Shown: positions 1 to 5,180 of the stretch, in pieces
Position numbering within the stretch: position 1 is the stretch's first letter
Layout of the letters: each line of letters begins with the position of its first letter
DNA from: Bacteroidota bacterium
Lineage (GTDB): Bacteria; Bacteroidota; Bacteroidia; Bacteroidales; GCA-2748055
NCBI GenBank assembly: GCA_030642565.1
Contig: DAOWNM010000206.1
Span: forward strand, 1-5,180
Length of the DNA: 5,180 bases
Reading direction: 5' to 3'
Notes under the pieces: model-generated
Database searches by the model: none
Seen by the model: the letters and a program-made list of their open reading frames with translations, nothing else
Told to the model about the DNA's origin: nothing
Program-made: the position numbers and the translations under genes

Positions 1-398
1 ATTTTATCCAGGAAGCGAATGTGGGGAGGGGCGCCTGCTTCGGCGATTACGATAATGATGGTGACCTGGACGGTTATGTGGTCAATCTGGACCATCAAGG
101 AGTTTTCCTGCGCAACAACCGGGGCAATGAGAACAACTGGATTATGCTAAACCTGGTGGGAACAGAGAGCAACCGCGATGCCATTGGTGCCCTGGTTAAA
201 ATATCGGCCGGTGACAAGGAGCAGGTGGGTGTCAGAAGAAGCACCACCGGTTACCTCTCCCAGAACGATCACCGGATGCACTTTGGTATTGGCGATGCCG
301 GAGAGGTGGACTTCGTGGAAATTAAATGGCCCTCCGGAAAGATACAGCGGTTGGAAAACCTGGAAGCCAACCAGATCCTTACCATTATAGAAGAATGA
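1..398 (+). CDS. FG-GAP/VCBS and ASPIC/UnbV domain protein, C-terminal part
   Basis: The reading frame is open at the left edge (first full codon at base 3) and stops with TGA at 396-398, so only the last 131 residues are visible. The visible part starts in an FG-GAP/VCBS propeller repeat with a calcium-loop pattern, DYDNDGDLD at bases 45-71, preceded by the typical VGRGACFG. It is followed by a complete ASPIC/UnbV domain: NNWIMLNLVG, then a run with GA-VKI, the RRSTTGYLSQND stretch, HFGIGDA, and the closing IKWPSGKIQRLENLEANQ. This CRTAC1-like combination is known from large secreted or surface proteins that bind calcium and probably ligands or carbohydrate; no enzyme activity is established for it. 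The GTG at base 21 lies inside the repeat and is not a credible start, because the frame reads through upstream with matching family sequence (FIQEAN). The stop overlaps the start of the next gene by four bases, so the two are probably translated together. The domain call is strong; the role is unknown. Confidence 0.9.
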   Translation, partial: FIQEANVGRGACFGDYDNDGDLDGYVVNLDHQGVFLRNNRGNENNWIMLNLVGTESNRDAIGALVKISAGDKEQVGVRRSTTGYLSQNDHRMHFGIGDAGEVDFVEIKWPSGKIQRLENLEANQILTIIEE

Positions 399-1777
399 GA
401 AAGCAGATGATCATAAGCAGCAGAGGATTCAACCTGTTCCTATTGGCAATTTACGCCGGAATTGCCAGTCTATCGTGCCTTTCGTGTAGCAGCAACTCAT
501 ATGAGGGAATGGTGGTGGCAGTTGAATTGCAGGATACCCCGGAAGGATCTTTTGAAGGTGCAAAGCTGATTACCATAGATAGTCAGCACCCTGGGAAACC
601 TGCCAAAATTCTAAGCAATGATTTTGAGAGCGCTGCTGCACCCGCCATATCACACCAGGGGCGATACCTCTTTTTCCAGGGAAAAAAAGAGGGCGATCAG
701 GCCTGGCAAATCTGGGTCACTGACCTGCAGAAGAGATCTACAACCAGAGTCACCGACCTTCCGGAAAACTGTATCGAACCAGCTCCACTTCCCGACGGAA
801 CTGTTCTGTTCAGTCGAGAGGGAACTGTTAAAGGGAAAAAGGTGTATGACCTTTACAGTTGTCAAATGGATGGGACAGGTCTAACGCGGATTACCTTTAA
901 TCCGGCCTTTAACATCTCTGCCACTATGCTACAGGAGGGCCGTGTGCTCTACTCCTCCAGTGAGCAATACCCCGACTCTAAAACAGCGGTTTTAATGGTG
1001 ATGCGACCCGATGGAACCAAATCAGAGATCTATTACCGGGGGACAGGTGAACCGGCTCCTGCTGGCGGAGGCGCAGAATCGGCAGAGGGGTATACCTATT
1101 TTATAGAGAGCAGTGGTCAACTGAGCAGGGTACTCCATAAACGTCCCCTGCACACCATGGAGCGTCTCTCGGATGCACTACCCGGAAGTTTTTTGGCCGT
1201 ATATCCCATTGAAGGCAGCAAATGCCTGGTCTCCTACCGCTCCGCCGACAATGAACCATATGCCCTTTATACATTTGATGCTGATACAAAAAATGCACCG
1301 CATCTGCTCTATAAAGGATCGGCCAATATTACAGATCCGTTGCTGGTGGCCTCAATGGAGAAACGACCCATGATCCTGCCCAGTCCGGTGGAACTGAATA
1401 ACCCGACTGCCATATTGATGTCGCAGGATATTAACCACTCCATGATCCCGGTGAATTCAGGGATTACTGGCGATTCTACAGCCAACCGGATCAGGGTTTC
1501 GACCCTTGAGGGAGAGCTGGCCGTAGTGGAGGTAAAAGCGGATGGTTCATTCTATTTGAAACTTGATGCGGATATCCCCCTGCGTATTGAGACACTGAAC
1601 AGCCAGGGGGAGACTGTAAGGGGTCCCTCCATCTGGATTTACCTGAGGGCCAATGAACGCCGTGCCTGCGTGGGATGCCATGCTAACCCTGAGCTGGCAC
1701 CAAAGAACATACAGCCTCTTGCTGTAAAAGAGGACCCCGTATTGTTGGTTGCAAAGAAGAAGGAAACAAGTCATTAA
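395..1777 (+). CDS. Monoheme lipoprotein with TolB/WD40-like propeller and hydrazine synthase alpha-like region
   Basis: A 460-residue protein starting at the ATG at 395, which overlaps the previous stop (ATGA). The frame opens earlier (ATG at 326), but that lies inside the ASPIC domain gene and lacks a signal sequence. Starting at 395 gives MRKQ, a hydrophobic stretch and a lipobox-like SLSC or CLSC, with the acylated cysteine at residue 28 or 31, so this is a probable lipoprotein. No acid-rich surface-export signal follows the cysteine. Residues about 38-340 contain PD40/TolB-type blades (APAISHQGRYLFF; IWVTDLQK; DLYSCQMDGTGLTRITFNP; VLMVMRPDG), a six- or seven-bladed propeller by analogy. 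The C-terminal part (EVKADGSFYLKLDADIPL, then IWIYLRANERRACVGCHANP) matches the middle domain of hydrazine synthase alpha-like proteins and carries one c-type heme motif, C425-V-G-C428-H429. The protein ends 31 residues later, so the C-terminal diheme domain of true hydrazine synthase alpha is absent. It should not be called hydrazine synthase. A periplasmic electron-transfer or scaffold role is inferred. Confidence 0.85.
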   Translation: MRKQMIISSRGFNLFLLAIYAGIASLSCLSCSSNSYEGMVVAVELQDTPEGSFEGAKLITIDSQHPGKPAKILSNDFESAAAPAISHQGRYLFFQGKKEGDQAWQIWVTDLQKRSTTRVTDLPENCIEPAPLPDGTVLFSREGTVKGKKVYDLYSCQMDGTGLTRITFNPAFNISATMLQEGRVLYSSSEQYPDSKTAVLMVMRPDGTKSEIYYRGTGEPAPAGGGAESAEGYTYFIESSGQLSRVLHKRPLHTMERLSDALPGSFLAVYPIEGSKCLVSYRSADNEPYALYTFDADTKNAPHLLYKGSANITDPLLVASMEKRPMILPSPVELNNPTAILMSQDINHSMIPVNSGITGDSTANRIRVSTLEGELAVVEVKADGSFYLKLDADIPLRIETLNSQGETVRGPSIWIYLRANERRACVGCHANPELAPKNIQPLAVKEDPVLLVAKKKETSH

Positions 1778-1783
1778 GAGGAG
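1776..1783 (+). promoter_or_regulatory. Shine-Dalgarno sequence of the triheme cytochrome gene
   Basis: The purine-rich AAGAGGAG lies seven bases before the ATG at 1791 and overlaps the TAA of the upstream gene. It is the best ribosome binding site in the window and decides the start: the same frame can be extended to a TTG at 1749, but that adds a basic 14-residue leader in front of a normal signal sequence and has no comparable site. Confidence 0.75.
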
Positions 1784-1790
1784 ATTGCAG

Positions 1791-3836
1791 ATGATACGAT
1801 TGAAACCCATACTTATTTTCGGATCCATCGGAATAGTGGTGGCAGTAGGACTGACCTTTGGTCACCGTGCAGCCAGAGCTCATGTTAAATATATGACGGC
1901 TGTGGATGACCACCCGATTACCTGCTGGACCTGCCATGCCTATATCCAGAAGGACAATGTTATTGCAAAAATGCTTCATGAGACCTATGTCTCCCCCTAC
2001 AATCTAGCCATTTCTGACGATGGAAGCAGGCTCTATGTAGTGGGACAGGAGTCCAACCAGCTGGTGGTGGTGGACCCGGCAGCTGGCAGCGTACTAAACA
2101 AAATCGAAGTGGGCGAAAGGCCACATACAGTGATCCTGGACAGGGACGGACATACAGCATATGTGAGCAACCAGTGGGCCGACAATATCTATATAATTGA
2201 CCTGGACGAGTACCTCATAACCGATACATTAATGGGTGGTTCCGGACCTGCCGGTATGGTGCTTACCCCCGATGGTAAATCGCTCTACTGCGTTAACTCC
2301 TACTCCTCCAATATTTCGATATTTGACCTGGAAACCCACAAAGAGAGAAGAAGACTGAAAGCGGGAAACAATCCGGTTTCAGCTGCCATCACCCCCGATG
2401 GCAGCGAGGTCTATGTCTCCAGCCGGCGGTCGGTCCCTGTGAAACATATGACCTCCCCTATGACTGAGATGACGGTTACAGCCACAAAACAGCAGCGGGT
2501 CACCGCACGCAAGCGGTGGAAAGATGCCTATATCATGGAGAATGTGGCGATCACCCCTTCGGGCGATATGGCCATCACTACCCTCATAAGGCCCAAGAAC
2601 CTGATCCCTGCCGTTCAGATCGAACGTGGATGGATGATGACCCACGGAATAGGTATCATAGAACGCAAGGAGAACGGCAGGATGATCCAGTTGCTGCTGG
2701 ATGAACCCAATGCCTACTACTCCGATCCATTCGATTTAGTGATCTCCCGGGATGGAAAAAGGGCCTATGTTTCGCACGGTGGAGTCAATATCATTACCGT
2801 TATAGATCTGGACGAAATAAGGAGTCTGCTGAAGGAGTCGACCGACGAGCAGCTTCAGACCTATGCCAACCACCTGGGTATCAGCAGCAGGTATGTGATC
2901 GGCAGAATCCCCACCGGGACCAATCCCAAGGGGATGGTACTGTCGCCCGACGGAAAGCTGTTGTATGTTGCAGAGCGGCTCGATGACCGGATCGCCGTGA
3001 TCAACACCGGCAGCCTGGTTACCGAGCGAACCATCGGCCTGGAGGGACCCAAACGGCGCACCCCGTCCCGATATGGACGACAGGTACTGAACAATGCGGG
3101 TCGTACCTTCCAGAACCAGTACGCCTGTTACACCTGTCACCCCGACGTCCATGAAGACGGACTGGTCTACAACATGGCCGGCACGGATATGGGGCGCAAT
3201 CTGGCCAATGTGCAGACTTTAAGAGATATCGGAGATATTCCTCCCTATAAGTGGAACGGGAAGAACCAGACCATCTACAAACAGGATGGGATGCGTTTCT
3301 CTACCATCCTCACCAGAACCGAATCGTTCAGTTACAAGGAGCTGGATGCCCTTGTGGCCTATATTATAACAGGTAACAAGAATCCGCCTAACCTGAGGTT
3401 CAATCCAAATGGCGAACTGACAGCAGCGCAGAAACGCGGAAAAATGATCTTCTATCGCAATTTTGATAATTTCGGCAATGAGATCCCGGTGGATAACCGC
3501 TGTTACACTTGTCACCCGCCCCCTTACTTCACCAACATGGAGATGACCGATGTGGGTACACTGGCCGACTCGGACGATCCCATGAAGTTCGATGTTCCCC
3601 AGCTGAACAATGTCTACGAATCGTCTCCCTACCTGCACGATGGGAAAGCACCCACGCTTGAGGAGATCTGGACCGAATTTAACGATAACGACGAGCACGG
3701 AGTGGCCAATGATATGATGAAGGATCAGTTAAATGACCTGGTGGAGTATCTGAAGTCCATCGGAGATGCGAAAAACTACATGGATGAAGCCAAAATCTAC
3801 GAGGCTTCTATTTCAAAAAAAAATAAGAAAAGATGA
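1791..3836 (+). CDS. Triheme c-type cytochrome: YVTN beta-propeller fused to double MauG/cytochrome c peroxidase-like domain
   Basis: A 681-residue exported protein. Residues 1-30 (MIRLKPILIF, a hydrophobic core, then HRAARA) form a signal peptide or N-terminal anchor, with possible cleavage after ARA. A first heme motif follows at once, C45-W-T-C48-H49. Residues about 64-435 form a YVTN/NHL-type propeller with repeats such as LAISDDGSRLYVV, VILDRDGHTAYVSNQ, MVLTPDGKSLYCVNS, AAITPDGSEVYVSS, LVISRDGKRAYVSHGG and MVLSPDGKLLYVAERLDD, plus long insertions around residues 215-300 and 350-385. Residues 436-672 resemble cytochrome c peroxidase/MauG folds, with two similar halves: C446-Y-T-C449-H450 followed by TLRDIGDIPPYKWNG, and C571-Y-T-C574-H575 followed by VPQLNNVYESSPYLHDG and TLEEIW. 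The Lys-rich tail (KKNKKR) ends in TGA, overlapping the next ATG. It probably acts in the periplasm in electron transfer or oxidative chemistry. Whether it is a peroxidase, a MauG-like enzyme or only an electron carrier cannot be decided here. Confidence 0.9.
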   Translation: MIRLKPILIFGSIGIVVAVGLTFGHRAARAHVKYMTAVDDHPITCWTCHAYIQKDNVIAKMLHETYVSPYNLAISDDGSRLYVVGQESNQLVVVDPAAGSVLNKIEVGERPHTVILDRDGHTAYVSNQWADNIYIIDLDEYLITDTLMGGSGPAGMVLTPDGKSLYCVNSYSSNISIFDLETHKERRRLKAGNNPVSAAITPDGSEVYVSSRRSVPVKHMTSPMTEMTVTATKQQRVTARKRWKDAYIMENVAITPSGDMAITTLIRPKNLIPAVQIERGWMMTHGIGIIERKENGRMIQLLLDEPNAYYSDPFDLVISRDGKRAYVSHGGVNIITVIDLDEIRSLLKESTDEQLQTYANHLGISSRYVIGRIPTGTNPKGMVLSPDGKLLYVAERLDDRIAVINTGSLVTERTIGLEGPKRRTPSRYGRQVLNNAGRTFQNQYACYTCHPDVHEDGLVYNMAGTDMGRNLANVQTLRDIGDIPPYKWNGKNQTIYKQDGMRFSTILTRTESFSYKELDALVAYIITGNKNPPNLRFNPNGELTAAQKRGKMIFYRNFDNFGNEIPVDNRCYTCHPPPYFTNMEMTDVGTLADSDDPMKFDVPQLNNVYESSPYLHDGKAPTLEEIWTEFNDNDEHGVANDMMKDQLNDLVEYLKSIGDAKNYMDEAKIYEASISKKNKKR

Positions 3837-4165
3837 AAAAAACAATGATCATCACGGGCCTCTGCATGGTTATCCCCATGTTGTTAATGGCCTCAGATCC
3901 CGAAAAGAAGAGCAGCACCATGCCGGAGTATGGAAAATGGGAGAACTTTACCACCAAAAACGGGTTGCCCGCCAATAAGGTCTATTGTGTACGGGCCGAT
4001 GGCGACCGGGTTTGGATCGGCACCAGCCATGGACTTGTGCTCTATGAAAACGACGAGTTCAGAACCTTTACCGTGGAGGACGGACTTGCGCACCCGGGTG
4101 TGCTCTCCATCGATGTAAGTGAATTAACCGGCGATATATATGGATCGGTACACTGGGGGGAATGA
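3833..4165 (+). CDS. Reg_prop beta-propeller protein, N-terminal fragment (frameshifted)
   Basis: This is the 110-residue 5' part of what looks like one gene running to 4908. The ATG at 3833 overlaps the stop of the cytochrome gene (ATGA). The start is followed by a clear signal peptide, MKKTMIITG then a hydrophobic run ending LLMA, with likely cleavage before SDPEKK. The mature part begins the two-component-regulator propeller pattern: WENFTTKNGLPANKVYCV, VWIGTSHGLVLY, then FRTFTVEDGL. The last residues, IYGSVHWGE, no longer fit the repeat. Over the same bases the neighbouring frame encodes IWIGTLGGMNRY, exactly what the next blade should be, and continues without a break into the downstream ORF. 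This fragment alone holds one complete blade and is unlikely to fold. Sequencing or assembly error and true gene decay are both possible. Confidence 0.8.
   Translation: MKKTMIITGLCMVIPMLLMASDPEKKSSTMPEYGKWENFTTKNGLPANKVYCVRADGDRVWIGTSHGLVLYENDEFRTFTVEDGLAHPGVLSIDVSELTGDIYGSVHWGE
4134..4141 (+). other. Frame-change site at an (AT)4 tract
   Basis: The sequence reads GGCG, four AT units, then GGATCGG. With four units the upstream frame continues as GDIYGSVHWGE and stops at 4165. With three units it would read GGC GAT ATA TGG ATC GGT, giving GDIWIGT, the expected Reg_prop blade sequence, and would then stay open to 4908. One extra AT unit is therefore the simplest explanation, consistent with dinucleotide slippage or an assembly error. 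The G6 run at 4155-4160 lies downstream of the first residues that fit the second frame, so it is not the point of change. Confidence 0.75.
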
Positions 4166-4908
4166 ACCGATATTCGGGCGGAGAATTTGAGACCTTTACC
4201 CAGTTCAACAGCGGACTGGCCAATGATGTGATCTATGCGGTGGTGTGTGACAGAGAGCATGTCTGGTGTGCCACCGGTGGTGGTGCGGGCCATTACGACA
4301 CCTATAAGGAGGAGTGGGCCATCTATACCGAGCGCAACGCACCCATGCACGAACCGTGGACCTACAGTGTGTGTGCCGGCGACAACAAGGTCTGGATTGC
4401 CGCCTGGGGCGGTGGGGTGATTGAGTACCAGTATGAGTCCGGAAATTTCAGGGATTACATTGATCCCGACGGCGAGATGGAGATCGACCTCTTTCCCGAC
4501 GACGGAGTGGTGCACGATATTACCACTGCGGTTTCACATGCCAATGGCATTCTCTGGGTTGCCACTTACTTCGGGATGAGCCGGTACGACGGTAACCATT
4601 GGAAGGGCTATTTTGACCATGACAGCGGACTGGCCAGCAACTTTATCAACTTCCTCAGGGCCAAAGACGATGTGGTCTACCTTTGCACAGATGAGGGACT
4701 TAGCTGTTTTAACAGCGAAGAGTGGGTTAGCTACAAAAAGACAGCGATGGGAGGAGAACGAATCTACTGGAAAGATGGAGAGTCTTCAACCAAAGCGGAT
4801 CCCACCGGGATCGCCCACAGCTTCACCATTGGGGTGGATCTCCAGGGTGATGATACCATATGGGTGGCTACCTCCTATGGACTGAGCCGTGGCACAAGAA
4901 TTAATTAG
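4162..4908 (+). CDS. Reg_prop beta-propeller protein, C-terminal fragment (frameshifted)
   Basis: This is the 3' part of the interrupted propeller gene, ending in TAG. The nominal ATG at 4162 sits inside the second blade (IWIGTLGGMNRY), which begins upstream in the same frame. That, and the lack of a signal peptide in front of an otherwise exported-type propeller, argues against a real start here, although the ATGA with the upstream stop could allow some reinitiation. Later blades are recognisable as VWCATGGGAGHY, VWIAAWGGGVIEY, LWVATYFGMSRY, VYLCTDEGLSCF and IWVATSYGLSRG. With the first blade in the upstream fragment and the one at the junction, this makes seven blades, the size of a closed propeller. 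Restored by removing two bases, the protein would be 357 residues. Reg_prop domains are usually the periplasmic sensor part of hybrid histidine kinases; here no membrane segment, kinase or DNA-binding domain follows, so it is a free-standing secreted propeller of unknown ligand. Confidence 0.8.
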   Translation: MNRYSGGEFETFTQFNSGLANDVIYAVVCDREHVWCATGGGAGHYDTYKEEWAIYTERNAPMHEPWTYSVCAGDNKVWIAAWGGGVIEYQYESGNFRDYIDPDGEMEIDLFPDDGVVHDITTAVSHANGILWVATYFGMSRYDGNHWKGYFDHDSGLASNFINFLRAKDDVVYLCTDEGLSCFNSEEWVSYKKTAMGGERIYWKDGESSTKADPTGIAHSFTIGVDLQGDDTIWVATSYGLSRGTRIN

Positions 4909-4928
4909 AATCAGGTAAACAGATTAAG

Positions 4929-5180
4929 ATGATGAAACCAAAACTCATTGTAAAGCTCCTGCTACTCATAACTACAGGATTGTTGATATTCCTGCCAGTT
5001 CAGCAGACGACAGCACAGGATAAAGATGATAACTATGGTAAAACCCCCAGTGAGATGCTTCCTTACGGAAACTACCAGGATGCTTATGTCTATCATTTCC
5101 ACGAGCCCCAACTATTTTTAGGGGCAGGACGTGAGAAGAAAGCTCCTTCCGGGCTTACAGAGGTACGCATCGGGGTGCTG
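4929..5180 (+). CDS. Secreted protein, probable periplasmic type I ligand-binding protein, N-terminal part
   Basis: The frame starts with two adjacent ATG codons (4929 and 4932), 20 bases after the previous stop, and is still open at the right edge: 84 codons are visible. A signal peptide is clear: MMKPKLIVK, a Leu-rich hydrophobic segment to about residue 24, and likely cleavage in TTA-QDKDD after residue 29, leaving Gln at the mature N-terminus as is frequent in Bacteroidota. The mature start has PYGNYQDAYVYHFHEPQ and FLGAGRE, then LTEVRIGVL at the edge. An E-V-R-I-G-x-L strand in this place is the usual first beta-strand of branched-chain amino acid ABC-type periplasmic binding proteins (type I fold), and this kind of leader with a GxGRE element seems familiar from that family. 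The call rests on a short stretch and remains tentative. It may be the ligand-binding partner of the upstream cytochromes; no permease or ATPase gene is visible. Confidence 0.6.
   Translation, partial: MMKPKLIVKLLLLITTGLLIFLPVQQTTAQDKDDNYGKTPSEMLPYGNYQDAYVYHFHEPQLFLGAGREKKAPSGLTEVRIGVL

Noticed and set aside
326..394. N-terminal extension of the lipoprotein gene to the ATG at 326
   Set aside because: It overlaps the conserved end of the ASPIC domain in another frame, and adds a non-family leader in front of an evident lipoprotein signal that begins at 395.
395..1777. Calling the lipoprotein a hydrazine synthase subunit and the organism anammox
   Set aside because: Only one heme site is present, the C-terminal domain is missing, and the neighbours are not the beta and gamma subunits; HzsA-like domains are found outside anammox bacteria.
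1749..1790. TTG start extending the triheme cytochrome gene by 14 residues
   Set aside because: It overlaps the upstream gene and lacks a ribosome binding site, while the ATG at 1791 has AAGAGGAG at good spacing and starts a normal signal peptide.
2736..3698. Long minus-strand ORFs opposite the cytochrome gene (2736-3152 and 3219-3698)
   Set aside because: They lie antisense to conserved propeller and heme domains, have no recognisable domain, and look like shadows of the codon bias of the real gene.
4130..4165. Programmed -1 ribosomal frameshifting to join the two propeller ORFs
   Set aside because: No X-XXY-YYZ heptamer is in frame at the junction: AUA-UAU cannot re-pair well after a -1 slip, and the product would contain an extra Tyr (GDIYWIGT). 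An extra AT unit explains the data more simply.
4909..4928. Terminator or promoter between the propeller and the binding-protein gene
   Set aside because: The gap is only 20 bases, with no inverted repeat and no room for a promoter of its own.

Overview
The window is a single, densely packed, plus-strand gene cluster with no RNA genes, mobile elements or CRISPR. It holds five genes, one of them apparently split by a frameshift, and the first and last run off the window edges. Base composition is intermediate (roughly half G+C by eye) and looks uniform across the genes. The content suggests a Bacteroidota-type bacterium. Supporting points are a stand-alone two-component-regulator-type (Reg_prop) propeller, weak Shine-Dalgarno signals, a lipoprotein, and a signal peptide whose likely cleavage site is followed by Gln, which is common in that phylum. 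This lineage call is inference; another group carrying similar secreted cytochrome clusters is possible.

Layout: (1) <1-398, the C-terminal end of a secreted FG-GAP/VCBS plus ASPIC/UnbV protein. (2) 395-1777, a lipoprotein with a TolB/WD40-like propeller and a hydrazine-synthase-alpha-like region carrying one CxxCH heme site. (3) 1791-3836, a three-heme protein with an N-terminal CxxCH, a YVTN-type beta-propeller and a C-terminal double cytochrome c domain of the MauG/cytochrome c peroxidase type. (4) 3833-4908, a seven-bladed Reg_prop propeller without an attached kinase, interrupted by a frame change at an (AT)4 tract around 4134-4141, so that it reads as two overlapping ORFs (3833-4165 and 4162-4908). 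(5) 4929->5180, the start of a secreted protein that looks like a periplasmic type I ligand-binding (branched-chain amino acid ABC-type) protein.

The genes are tightly coupled: ATGA overlaps at 395-398 and 3833-3836, and gaps of only 13 and 20 bases elsewhere, with no internal promoter or terminator. Genes 2 to 5 begin with export signals and gene 1 is of a secreted family, so the cluster probably encodes an envelope-located system. Four different propeller-type proteins, four heme sites in two proteins and a candidate ligand-binding protein suggest a periplasmic redox or electron-transfer module coupled to substrate sensing. The substrate cannot be read from the sequence.
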